DNA of 64,000 nucleotides, from assembly GCA_024291935.2 (NCBI GenBank), contig CM044315.1:52364385-52428384 (forward strand), given 5' to 3'. This document shows, in pieces, positions 11,876 to 23,030 of the stretch (position 1 is the first letter of the stretch; every line of letters begins with the position of its first letter). The notes beneath the pieces are model-generated. The model did not search any database. It was not told where the DNA came from and saw nothing but the letters and a program-made list of their open reading frames with translations. This DNA is from Okapia johnstoni. Lineage: Eukaryota; Chordata; Mammalia; Artiodactyla; Giraffidae. A program made the translations under genes and the position numbers.

Positions 11876-12210
11876 GGTGGAGAGTTCTGACAAAACGTGG
11901 TCCACTGGAGAAGGGAATGGCAAGCCACTTCAGTATTCTTGGCTTGAGAACCCCATGAACATTAGGAAAAAGCAAAAAGATATGACACTGAAATATGAAC
12001 TCTCCAGGTCGGTAGATGCCCAATATGCTACTGGAGAAGAGTGGAGAAATAATTCCAGAAAGAATGAAGAGACGGAGCCAAAGGGAAAACAATGCCCAAT
12101 TGTGGGTGTTACTGGTGATGAAAGTAAAGTCTGATGCTATAAAGAGTTTAAAACTGGCATTGCAAAATATAAAGATGAATGGCAAAATGTATGCTGATAT
12201 AGAATATTAA
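11876..12210 (+). mobile_element. BovB 5'-region fragment (sense), head-to-head with the preceding piece
   Basis: TGACAAAACGTGGTCCACTG, GAAGGGAATGGCAAGCCACT, CAGGTCGGTAGATGCCCAAT and CAATTGTGGGTGTTACTGGT match the remembered 5' region of BovB upstream of the endonuclease. Opposite orientation to 11691-11875 with an immediate junction suggests one insertion with an internal inversion. An 86-aa open frame (11874-12134) lies here, with no intact domain. Confidence 0.7.
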
Positions 12211-12277
12211 TTTTTCTTTATTTAGAATGGCATTGAATAGCAAATAAAGCACCATGACAGGGGAGAGACTGCAGAAA

Positions 12278-12302
12278 AGAAGAAGAAGAAGAAAAAAAAA
12301 AC
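12278..12302 (+). repeat. (GAA)n / A-rich simple repeat
   Basis: AAGAAGAAGAAGAAG followed by a run of A residues. It may be a degenerate retrotransposon tail. Confidence 0.8.
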
Positions 12303-12681
12303 TTTGTATTTAGCAACAGTGTCTCGTTTTTTTCCACTTTTGAATTTTGCATAGGACAATACACATGTCTAACCACTCTTGAGTATGTATAAGTACCTCA
12401 TGTCTGAGGGGTGCCTAAGGAAAAAATTTTGTTTTTAGAGGTTGTAGACTAAATTTATGCAAGCTTGATTGTCAAAGTATTTGGATGAGAGCCCTCATGT
12501 ATAGGATATAGCGGGGTGAAGGGTGTATAAGAAGAGATGAAGGCAGGCTAAAGACTGGAAGCCATGGACAAAGAGCAACAACTTGGCTTTTACTTACCCT
12601 GAGCCCATAAATGTTCAACATGTGATCCACTACTATAATCCAAATGAGAGATGGTCCTGACAGATTAGAAATGATGTGTGT

Positions 12682-12866
12682 GTGTGCTCAGTCATCTCCA
12701 ACCATTTGTAATCCCATGGAGAGTAGCCCACCAGGATCCTCTGTCCATTTATTTTCCCAACAAGAATACTGGAGTGAGTTGCCATTTCCTACTCCAGGGA
12801 ATCTCCCCGACCCAGGAATCAAACTCACATCTCTTGTACCTCCTGCATTGGCAGGCAGATTCTTAT
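12682..12866 (-). mobile_element. Bov-tA SINE
   Basis: Antisense Bov-tA preceded by a short (TG)n at 12672-12686. Landmarks are TAGCCCACCAGGATCCTCTG, ACTGGAGTGAGTTGCCATTT and CTGCATTGGCAGGCAGATTC. The outermost tRNA-like end is slightly truncated. Confidence 0.9.
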
Positions 12867-13009
12867 GATAAGAAAGACCTGGATGTACTTTGAAAGTGAA
12901 ACATCAGTGCATGTGGTCAGAGTTGCAAGTACAATGTCCAAGTAAAGCAGGTGTCAAGACTCTAGGAGTTTTAGCTTGAAGCATGGGAATATAGAGGTAT
13001 ATGGCTATG

Positions 13010-13229
13010 TGCGTCCTAAGTTGCTTCAGTCATGTTTGACTCTTTGCGACCCTATGGACTGTAGCTCTTCAGGTTCCTCTGTCCATGAGATTCTCCAGGC
13101 AAGAATACTGAGGTGAGATTCCATGCTCTCCTCCAAGGGATCTTCCCAAGCCAGGGATCGAACTCTTGCATCTTAGTTCTCCTTCATGGGCAGGTGGGTT
13201 CTTCATTACTAGCACCACCTGGGAAGCCC
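13010..13229 (-). mobile_element. Bov-tA SINE
   Basis: A full-length antisense unit from CCTAAGTTGCTTCAGTCATG to CACCACCTGGGAAGCCC. The flanks GGCTATGT (13003-13010) and GGCTATAT (13233-13240) may be an 8-bp target-site duplication with one mismatch. Confidence 0.92.
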
Positions 13230-13239
13230 AGAGGCTATA

Positions 13240-13830
13240 TCCTTTGGCTTATAGACATTTAGGATTTTTCTAATTTTTCATGATTATGAATAAAGCTGCT
13301 ATAAATATTCACTTTCAGGATTCTGTGTGAACAAAAGCTCTTATTTTTCATAGCTAAATAACCATGAAGGAGGTTCCTGGGTTATAATTATACTTTTAAC
13401 TTTATAAGAAATTGAGAAATTTTCAAAAGAACTATACCGTTTCACATTTCCATCATTGCATTTTAAGGGTTCTAGTTGTTCAACAATCTTGTCAGCATTT
13501 GTTAACTTTATTTTTTTTTAATTGTTATCAGTATGCAGTGGTATCTCAAAGATTTTGTATGTTTTTCCTTAATGACTAATGAAATTGAGTATCCTTTGTA
13601 TACTTATATCTTTGGCCTATTTTTTTTATTGTCTTGTTCATTTTCTAATACTGAGTTTTAGTTGAGAGTTCTTTATATATTTAGGATACGAGTTCATTGT
13701 TACATGTGTGATTTTGAAACAACTTCCAATTTGTGCCTTGTTTCTTTTTATTCTCCTAAAAGTGTCTATCACAGAACAAAAGTTTAAATTTTGATAAAGT
13801 CCATTTATCAGTTTATTTATGAAGGAGTTT
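13240..13830 (-). mobile_element. L1 fragment, antisense (late ORF2 region)
   Basis: Antisense old-L1 landmarks: GATTATGAATAAAGCTGCTA, TTCCATCATTGCATTT, ATTGAGTATCCTTTGTATAC, GTTCTTTATATATTTAGGATA and AGTCCATTTATCAGTTTATT. It is strongly decayed. The 73-aa open frame at 13791-14012 overlaps its edge and is not a gene. Confidence 0.7.
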
Positions 13831-14230
13831 GTGTTTCATATTTATTAATAAAGTCAGAACGAAGGGCATTGTTTGAGGATAGTCTGTTTAAAGATTCCTG
13901 TAAAGCTGTAATACTGAGTGAAATTACTGAGGAAAATGATAACGATAAAGAGGACTATAGACCTGAGTATTGTGCCCTAGAGAACTTCAAATTTTACACA
14001 GGAGAAAGATGAGAGATATCCAGCAAAGTGATAAGGGAGGATCACCCTGAGATAAGAACACAGAGAAAGGGATGAAAGTCAATTAGTGGAATTGTTTCAG
14101 AGAATGATCAGCTATTTAAAATCTTGTCAAAATTTCAGTGAGGTAAAGCCTAAGTGCTGATGATAGAATGACAATGAGGTGACCAGTAGTGACTTTCAAC
14201 AAAAGTGGGTTTCTAGAATGATGGGAACAA

Positions 14231-17200
14231 AAGTCTGGTCAACCAAAAGTTTGGTCCCAACCAAATTAGGCTGATAACCTATATCCAGAGGTGAACAGTA
14301 CTGGGAAGCCTCACATGATAGCAATCTGGAGTCCTAGTCGGGAAAGTTTCCAGGCAGTGCATCCACTCCAAGGGTAAGATGCAAATTGCAATTCTGAGGA
14401 CTCCTGCTTATAATCCCAGGTGACAAATTGATATCATCATCAGTTTGCATGCAAAAATGGAGCTCTGGTTTTCCTTTAACTTTTGCAATGCAGTTTGTTT
14501 CACTTTGTGAGTCATAAGATTTTCCATACTCCAAGGGGCTGACCAGGCCTACAGGGGCTCAAGAAATTCCAAAATACACTCCCTCTTTTATCTAAAATGC
14601 CACTTGTCTTGCTGATAACAACTGGTGTGCTTGCAGGGAGGTATGTAGTCCAGGCAGGATCCAGGCAAAGTTAGAAGTTGGTCAGAGGCCTGATTCCCTA
14701 CTTCTGAAGTTTGAAAAATACTTCCATTTTAATTTCCCTAACACCCTCTAGTAACTATATCACATGAAACTAATCAAATTTCTCCTCCCAAGTTATATCA
14801 CTATTCCAGTTCTGACAACAAAATTGCCAGTTTCTTTGAGTTATAAGCAGTAGAAAATAATGGTGCCAATCTTCAATGCCATCACTTTGGACTAGTTCTG
14901 TCTTTGTTTTGACATTGCAATGTATAGAAATAAATCACTGCCACTTGGATACTTGTAAACCAAATATGGAACTTCCAGATTCCCTTAATTTTATATCTAT
15001 TCCCAAGATTACACCCTTTCTGTTGTTTCAGAACAGCAGTGACTAACACAGAGGTACTTCTTTTTACCTGAATATAACCAGGTTAAAAAAAAACTTTTGT
15101 TTTATAAGAACTTATCAGAAAGACAAAAATGTGACTATAGGAACAAGATTATACTAAAGAACTTGAGATATTTACCATTCAAATTATGTTATAACTGCTT
15201 GGAATTTTATTGGTACTTAATACATTTTGGCTAAAATGAGTTTATGAATATGGAAGATCATTTATTAATATGAAAACCCAAATTTTTACCCAAAATTCTT
15301 GTACATGAGGATTTTCTATCTTGTATCCATTCTATTAAAGACTATATTATAAGAATGAGTTCTATAAGAGACTCAGAAAACATAAAAGATGCTTCATACT
15401 ATTTCTCTGTTTTGGAAATTCATAAGTCTGAAAAATGTGTTAAAAATCCCTAACAAGCCATTTAGTAAGAAATGCATTTTACTTTTGTTAACAAAGTGTT
15501 CAAATTTATTCTAGCTTCATTTTTCATAATATCTCTATCTCTGTCAATTGAGATATCCATTTTCTGAAGAATAGGAGTTCCTGGTCACATACAATTTCTG
15601 ATCCAAAAGTATTTTAAATATTATAATACAAAAATATTTAGATCAGGACTTTCTACCTATTTTATTTCTTGGAATCTAAATTGTCCATAAGGGAGGTAGA
15701 GCAGGGAATTGGCATTTAAACATAATCCACAGAATCAAATTTGCTTGCCTAACTTAAAGTTCTGCCAAAATACATGATTATAAAATAAGAAATGAAAATA
15801 TTTGATTTTGAGGATATTGCAGCAATAAAAGAATTCTCAAAATTTACATGAAGTGAGACTTATAGATAAAAAAGAAGAAATAATGGGTTTGCCATTCTTG
15901 TGTGAACTTGGAACTAACATATTGAGTAGCCTAATCTAGAATTTATAAAATATAAAACATGCAGCAGGAGTTGTGAGAATATATAGGATATTTTGCATGT
16001 TTTCAGTACATATGGTATCGTATGGCATATTCAGAAAATGGGAAGAGAAGAAAGCCTATCATCCATCCTACCCGCTAAAGTTTCCCTAGGAAACACGATA
16101 TTTTATGTACCCCACAATGTTGTTTTGCCCTCCTCCTATTTTTAACTTCTAAGATCTTAGTTCTTTGACATCATGAGGGAGTAAATGCATTCATATGAGA
16201 TGAAACTCTGACATATTTTCTGGGAAAATTTGATACAGACACATACACCATGCTATTGAAATGATAATAAAAAGACTACATATATTAACGGGGTTCTTTA
16301 TGGAACAGAGCTAACAGTAATCAAATAATTTGGAACTTTGAAATCACAAGAGCCAAATGGGGACATTAATTGATTCTCTATTTTCAGTAAGTAGTGGGCA
16401 CTTAAAAAGATAGAAGAATGAAAAAGGTAAAGCAGAAGAGAAAACAAACTTTCCTTTTTCACAGTGTCATCTGAGATAGGTCGCTATATCTCTTCCATTA
16501 AATATGACATTTTATTCAATCTGGAATACAATCATAACCTAATAATACTAAAGTTATCTAAAATGCAATAGAAAAATGGAAACTATTCAAGGCTTTTGAA
16601 GATTCTTTCTGATTTAAAATTTGAATTTTATTCACATTAACCCTGGTTCTAACATTCCCAAAAGGATAATATTAAGGGAGAAAAAGAAATGTGGATTAGA
16701 ACATTAGTTTTCTGATTACATATTTCACACATGTAATACATATTGCACACATGTAATATAAAACATGATCAAGACTTTTTTTTTCCGACTCAAAGTAGAT
16801 TGCTATGGGCATGAAAAATCTTACAAGTTAACATCCAACAGTCCCGACACAGCTTTCAGATATAATTCCTCTAATTACAGGATGTATATTTTTGCCAATT
16901 TAGATAAATAGATTCAATACACTTTTTGTGCCTACAGTTTCTTCCTTCTTTGTACAGATAAAAGATATATTGACAGGAACTACTGAAAATGGTAGTAGCA
17001 GTAGAAAACCCAACTTTGCAGCAGTGAGTCTTCTACAACAGAAGGTAGTGCCTTCAAACAGATGTTAGATCTCTCCTGGCAGTGAGATCTTTAAATCTGA
17101 ATAAACTCACAAAGAGTGGAATGTGGCATCAGCAAACTCATTCAACTGCTAGGCATACCGTATATTTACTCACAAAATAGAGATTATGTATCAGGCAATA

Positions 17201-17718
17201 CAGCACAAAACCTTGAAGGGCTTCATTATTGCTTTTGATTTTGCTGATTGCTTATTAACTGACTCTCTTCAGCCACCTGGTTGTTCTAAATAAAAAGAAT
17301 CCTCTTGGATTCTAAGTGATTATTGGCACAGTGATTGAAAGAGGGAATCATTCCAAGAACATGTTTAGTATGCCCTTGACCGCATGGGAAGCAACCAATA
17401 AGGAGGATAGCAGGCTAAATAGGGCCCATTACACTTGATGCATCTCAAATAACTGCGAGTTGAAATATTACAAACTAATACAATGACTACAAGGACACTC
17501 TAATGAAGCATTTCTACTTCTTACATTTAACTTCTCAATGGGTACAAATATGGAGATCATGCTCTGAGTATTTGACATCTGTACTTTTCTTAGAATCTCC
17601 TAAAATAACTTCAGTTTTAAGAGAATACACAGTTTACTAACCACAAGAAAACAAATTTCTTTTACTTTAGCTAGCATATCTAAACTTTACCTAGTAAACC
17701 TAAACTAAGACATTTTAA
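14231..17718. other. Long stretch without recognisable repeats or genes
   Basis: Neither strand gives a clear repeat or exon. The part at about 16990-17480 is less AT-rich than its surroundings and free of recognisable transposon sequence. It could hold conserved non-coding DNA, but conservation cannot be judged from one sequence. Confidence 0.45.
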
Positions 17719-17930
17719 GGGCTTCCCAGGTGGCTTAGTGGTAAAGAATCTGCCTGCCAATGCAGGAGACACAAATTTGATCCCTGGGTTGGGAAGATAC
17801 TCTTGAGGAGAAATGGCAATCCACTCCAGTATTTTTACCTAGGAAATCCCATGGTCTGCCAGGGCTACAGTCCATAGGCTCACAAAAGAGTTGGATTCAA
17901 CTTAGAGACTAAACAACAACATCAAAAAAG
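17719..17930 (+). mobile_element. Bov-tA SINE
   Basis: A full sense unit: GGGCTTCCCAGGTGGCTTAG, CTGCCTGCCAATGCAGGAGA, TTGATCCCTGGGTTGGGAAG, and an A/C-rich end AAACAACAACATCAAAAAAG. Confidence 0.93.
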
Positions 17931-18093
17931 AAACTTTTTAAAATATTCTAATGATTTTGATAAACTTTGTTCCTTTGATGTTTACTTTTCAAAAGCTTGG
18001 ATAGGATGAATAACAGCCCTGTGTGAATTCTTGTATATCTATATTTAAGTTGTGTCATTAAAACGTTCTCTTGCTATTTTGCTGAATGCCTGA

Positions 18094-18317
18094 AAGTGAA
18101 AAGGTGAAAGTGGCTCAGTCTTGTCCAACTTTTTGGGACCTCATGATCTGGAGCCCACCAGATTCCTCTGTCCATGGAATTATCTAGGCAAGAATACAGG
18201 AGTGGGTTGCTATTCCCTTCTCTGGGGATCTTTCCAACCCAGGGATCCAATCAAGGTCTCCCACAGAGAGTTTGCAGGCAAATTCTTTACCATCTGAGCC
18301 ACAAGGGAAGCCCATTA
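18094..18317 (-). mobile_element. Bov-tA SINE with target-site duplication
   Basis: An antisense unit from AGTGGCTCAGTCTTGTCCAA to GAGCCACAAGGGAAGCCC. A perfect 9-bp duplication AATGCCTGA flanks it at 18085-18093 and 18318-18326. Confidence 0.93.
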
Positions 18318-18567
18318 AATGCCTGAGTTGTTGTTAAAATGTTCTCATGTCCTTACCTAGCCTTTTTTTTCCTCCCTGTGAGGAAACATAGTCAGATTAT
18401 TGCTGTAGCACTATGAACTCCATGTATCTTTCTCCAGCACCATTCCCATGACTTCTTTGTGATGTTTTTAATGTAGTGTGACAAAGGAGACAAACACTAA
18501 TGTAAGAGTTCTGTAGTATAGTTAATTGCACGGTAATTCCCACATGGCCCATTTCTGATGGTCCTGA

Positions 18568-18786
18568 CTGCTTCCGAGGTGGTGCAGTAGTGAAGAATCC
18601 TTCTGCCAATGCAAGAGACATAGGAGATGTGGGTTCGATCCCTGGTTAGAGAAGATCCCTTGGAGGAGGAAATGGCAACCCACTTCAGTATTCTTGCCTA
18701 TAAAATCCCATGGACAGAGGAGCCTAGTGGGCTACAGTCCACAGGATGGCAAAAAGTAAGACATGGACTGAGCACACACACAACCA
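18568..18786 (+). mobile_element. Bov-tA SINE
   Basis: A sense unit with a well preserved B-box-like GGGTTCGATCCCTGG at about 18630 and an (CA)-rich tail (GAGCACACACACAACC). Confidence 0.92.
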
Positions 18787-18789
18787 CCT

Positions 18790-20060
18790 TTTAGTAAAAC
18801 AAGAACCCTATTTATGTATATATCCCCAATTCTCTTTTTTAAGTCCATATCCCTGATAATTGTTAAAAGCTAATAATCTTGTTATAGAAAATTATCTCAA
18901 TGAATCATCTCAACTCCAATAGGTGAACTATAACTAGATACTGTTACTTACCTACAAATGCAGCCTTAATATTGCCAAAATGACAGTCTTCCCAAAAGAG
19001 CACCCTTTGTAACAGAGGAGCATGTCAAGTTGTTGACCAGGTTGTCATTCTTATATAACCTTTACATTTAAGCTTTAATCATCCTGCTTTCTAATGAGAC
19101 ATGTCGGTTTTTAAAAAAGGAAAAAAGTGAGCTTTATACTCTTCTTATTTTGTATTTTTCTGTATTGTAGAGTCTTGCAGTTTTTCAAAAATTGTCAAAG
19201 CTAGTACATAAGTTCTAATGTCAAGTAAAATCTCTTTAAGAGAAAAATATCAGGTACATTTTAACTGTATGTCTTTCAAAGAATACAGTGTTTAAAATAC
19301 AGATAGCATTCTAAAAGTATCATAACTTTATAGGCTTGGGGAAAAAAGGCTATGAGAGAATGTCAAACTGCAGGTCTCAAAGTGTCACTAAAGTAAAATA
19401 TGATGGATTATTCCTATCAGTATACTAGAATCTATATTCTTCTTTTACTGAATATGTATTTTAAAAGTCCATCAACAAGGCTGCCATAAACTTCTACAGT
19501 GTTTAAAAGTGAACACAGTTCAGCTTAGAGCAAAAATTTTGCACCATCTGACTTTAGATACAACAGATTGAACAGTTATTCTTCAGTTAGCTGACTGTAT
19601 AACTGTAAGGGGGATGGCCTGGAAACTAGATATTAGATAAATCTTCAAAAAGCTTTGCTAATGTTGTACAGGTTTGTAAGGGGAAGTTTGGTCATACTCT
19701 ATTTTAGTTTTCTTCCAGAAGTACTCATTTCTCATTGAAGATTGTAGTTGTGATGCATCTGTAGTTTCATTTTTTAAAGTTGGTATAAAATATGGTTTAT
19801 TTTTCTCCCATATTCTCATAATTACTATCTTAAAGCTACAGTGGAAGAAAAATCAATTACATATAAGTTTTCTATACAAAATAATGGATTAAGAAAGTAG
19901 GCCATGCAATCAACTTACTTTTGATAGGACCTGAATAAGGAAAGAGGGAAATAGAGTTCCGCATACATAAATTGAAATCTTTATAGCCAGGGAATTAACA
20001 TTCAACTTGTTTTACTATGGGAATTTATCTGTGTTCTCTCTCTTCCTTTAATTACCTACA
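18790..20060. other. No recognisable feature
   Basis: AT-rich DNA. I see no repeat family, exon or RNA gene. Confidence 0.45.
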
Positions 20061-20064
20061 GTGT

Positions 20065-20215
20065 TCATTCATTCATTGAAAATTCAACAAAGATTTATTG
20101 AGTGATCATAACATGACAGCAACTGTTCTAGGAATCAGGGATACATTAGTGAACAGAGCAACCAGTGCTCTTTCCATAACAGATCTTAAAATTGAAGCTT
20201 CAAGTTCATTTTAGG
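20065..20215 (-). mobile_element. L2 LINE 3'-end fragment
   Basis: CATTCATTCATTGAAAATTC, AAGATTTATTGAGTGATCAT, CAACTGTTCTAGGAATCAGG and ATACATTAGTGAACAGAGCA follow the order of the L2 3' end in reverse orientation. The element is ancient. Confidence 0.7.
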
Positions 20216-20890
20216 AGGGAAGGATTTTTGAACACCTTTCACTCCTTATATCAGTTGCAGCATAACCCTCTCCCTACCTCAATGAAGTGTTTGAAGATTC
20301 AGCACAGTACAACCAAAATCTATTTTTCAACTATGGGTGTGTGGTAATTATGCTTTTCTTTCCTCCTTCACAGCTCTTACAACTAATCCATCACTGAGGC
20401 TTTCTTTTTTTTGCAGGGGGGAAAGAAACGATTCTTTGTTTCAAAGAATTCAATAAAACAGGAATAACAACACAGTGACACCACTAAATAAAACAAAGAA
20501 TTTCTAAAAAACTTTTTTTTGTTAATAAAGAAACACTGTCTAACATATCTACAAATATATTTAGTCTCCCAGGTAACACATCACTGAGATTTTTGAATCT
20601 TCTTAATATTTCTAGCTCCATAGCTGATAACATATCAATGGAATGAGTCAAAAGTTGAAAGGACAGAATTATGATTGACCATTCTCAGAGATCAATGCTA
20701 GTTCTATTCTAAACCTATGATAATTGTGTCTCTTTAAAATCATTTTCAGGTTATTTTTTTTTTCAGCTAACAACATAGTGGCACTTATATTTGCAACATC
20801 TAGTTGATGGATGGATTTGGGACAGGATTCCTGTATAATGTTTTATCATTCATCTATATTTTCAAGAAAAAAAGACATATCATCATATGC

Positions 20891-20938
<48 letters not shown>

Positions 20939-22325
20939 GTTCCATGCATATTTCCTAGAATTTTATAAAATAAATCTCTTAATTAGTGATAATAGATGAT
21001 GCAGATTTACTTAGATTTTTAAAATCCCTTACTATTACTACAATTAAAATTAAAAGTTAAAATAGTAAAATTTGAAGCCTTCAGTATATCTCAATTTTTT
21101 GGCCGGTATTGTTATTCCCATATTTTGGCTTCAGAAGTTATGCATAAATGGATCTGCATGATTATATGTGTTCAATGTTAGCAGAAGATGTGTTTACAAA
21201 GTTAATTGCCATTTAATGGTTTTATATTGAAGAAAATATATCCCTCAATTAATGTTTCAATCAGTCTCTTGAAATGAACTAAGAGGTACAAATTTTTTAT
21301 TTTTAAAATGTAAAACAAAACCCTTTTGGTTGTTTATTAGAAGTAATATATGATTAAAGCTGCATTAGTTGGAAATTATAATTTCTATATTGGATTTACT
21401 TTATCTAAAAAGATGAATTCTTTCTTTAAAAATAATTTATTCAAAAACTGCATTTAAAATATCTCTTTCACCACGAGGAAGCAATATAGTCCAACATTAT
21501 ATCCTATTATAAACAAATGGACACATGGACAAGATACATAAAACAAGTTTCTTCAAATATTAGAGAAAGACAGAACAGGACTCTGATTTCTGAAACAAAG
21601 GAAACTAAAGTGGAAAGCTCTACAATCTCCTTAGCTTTCTGCCTAGAGTCAATTTCTGGACCACAATGAAGGGAAAAGAATCCAACAAAATATGGCAATT
21701 TTGGTGGCTTGAGGAGAAACAGATGGAGGTGTCAAGATTTTGCTGGTCAGACTGCCAAGGATCATATAGAGACAGAGAAAGAGTGCTAGAAATCTGTTTA
21801 ATGTTTCCCTAGAGTCGTTGGCTGAATATCAATCTGTATATACAATAAAATATTTAGGATGCAAAACCAAAACTTGTCAACAGGGCCTTGAATCATTCAA
21901 GTAAGTTCCCAACAGCCAGAGAGAAGAGACCTATCTTCAGTAAAATGGAAGATACATGGTAGAGACAACAGAAGAATTCCTTGAGATTCCTGGATTTGTG
22001 GGTGTATAGTTTCAAACCAACTTGGATTCTTTCTGGCTATTATTTCTTTTAATTTTGTTTCTAGTTCTATGTTTATGTCTCATTTAGTAAACCTATGACT
22101 CTGGACTGTGAACTTCATAAGTATCTCTCATCTTTGCCCCATGCTTAGGTGATACAGGATGGCTTGAGCTGGCCAGAATTGAATATTTCCCTTCTCCACT
22201 TGAGTTAGGCTCTGATAATACTTTAGGTTAACCTCGGGTTAATAGGTTTTTTTTGTTAGTTTGTTTGATAACAGGTGTTGTTAAGAAGAAGAGTATATTT
22301 TAAATATACTCTTGTGTATATCAAA
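20216..22325. other. Mostly unrecognised AT-rich DNA
   Basis: Apart from the (TA)n tract at 20896-20939 I can name nothing. The antisense 63-aa open frame at 21507-21698 has no recognisable domain. Confidence 0.4.
20896..20939. repeat. (TA)n microsatellite
   Basis: Alternating TA for about 44 bases, with one TTTATA interruption. It is likely polymorphic in length. Confidence 0.95.
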
Positions 22326-22329
22326 AAGG

Positions 22330-22745
22330 CTTATTTTTCCTTCTCCTTGCCAGAGGCCCCAGGGATTTCCTCTGATATTTGCTATGGGAACCTGATGGAA
22401 CACTTGGAAGTAAATATCATAGTATTTTGTAGTCCCCCCAAACTCTCCCTGAGATTTCAATTCTCACAGTTGACACAACTGAGCCTCCAGAAATTTGTTT
22501 ACTACACTTTAGACTTTCCTACCCCAGCACTCGTTCTCAGCAATTTCTGTTGGTGAATCTTTGCTCTGGTAAGTCTTAATGACCTGCATTCACCTGACTA
22601 TCTCTGTAGTTTTGGGGGCACATTTGCCTTACATCTTCCTCTCTCTTTTGGATCCAGGAAGAGTTAATCTAACAGTCTGTCCAGCTTTTTAATTGATTAG
22701 GTGGAGTAGGAACTACCAAGGTCCCTACGTGTGAAACTACAGTAT
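22330..22745 (-). mobile_element. Possible L1M-type fragment, antisense
   Basis: CCAGGGATTTCCTCTGATAT, CCTGATGGAACACTTGG, TTTGCCTTACATCTTCC and CTGTCCAGCTTTTTAATTG resemble, by memory, a remnant of an old antisense L1M 5' or 3' region. The likeness is weak and could be wrong. Confidence 0.3.
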
Positions 22746-22777
22746 GTATTTATGTCAGCTCTCTTGTTCTTTCACTC

Positions 22778-22815
22778 CCTCCCTCTCTCTCTCTCTCCAC
22801 ACCTTTCTTTCTCTC
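22778..22815 (+). repeat. (CT)n-rich low-complexity tract
   Basis: TCCCTCCCTCTCTCTCTCTC and neighbouring pyrimidine-rich sequence. Confidence 0.85.
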
Positions 22816-23030
22816 TTCACATCCTTCTCTCACTCTCTTTCCTGCACACAAAAACACTTTTAACAGAAGGACTTTCAAAATTTCTTAGTTTGAAAACACA
22901 ATATCCAAGGAATATAATTACACAACATCAAATATTTTGTGAAGTCATCATTCTTGGGACTCTACTTTGTTATAGAGAATTTTTACACAAAATGTTGCTC
23001 ATAGACCAGTGACCTAAGAATCAACTAGTT

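Larger units (their letters stand above)
10960..14230 (+). repeat. Dispersed, unclassified ancient mammalian repeat, broken by younger insertions
   Basis: Short blocks resemble, in order, a common mammalian interspersed sequence: GAACTTTATCCTACAGGTAA (about 11023), TATAATCCAAATGAGAGATG (about 12634), CTGGATGTACTTTGAAAG (about 12879), then a block at about 13980-14170 with GAGAATGATCAGCTATTT. Younger BovB, SINE and L1 insertions separate the blocks. I do not trust a family name. Confidence 0.35.

Noticed and set aside
18568..18700. tRNA-like sequence with a B-box (GGGTTCGATCCCTGG)
   Set aside because: It is the tRNA-Glu-derived head of a Bov-tA SINE, with SINE body and tail attached; it is not a tRNA gene. 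The same applies to the other SINE heads.
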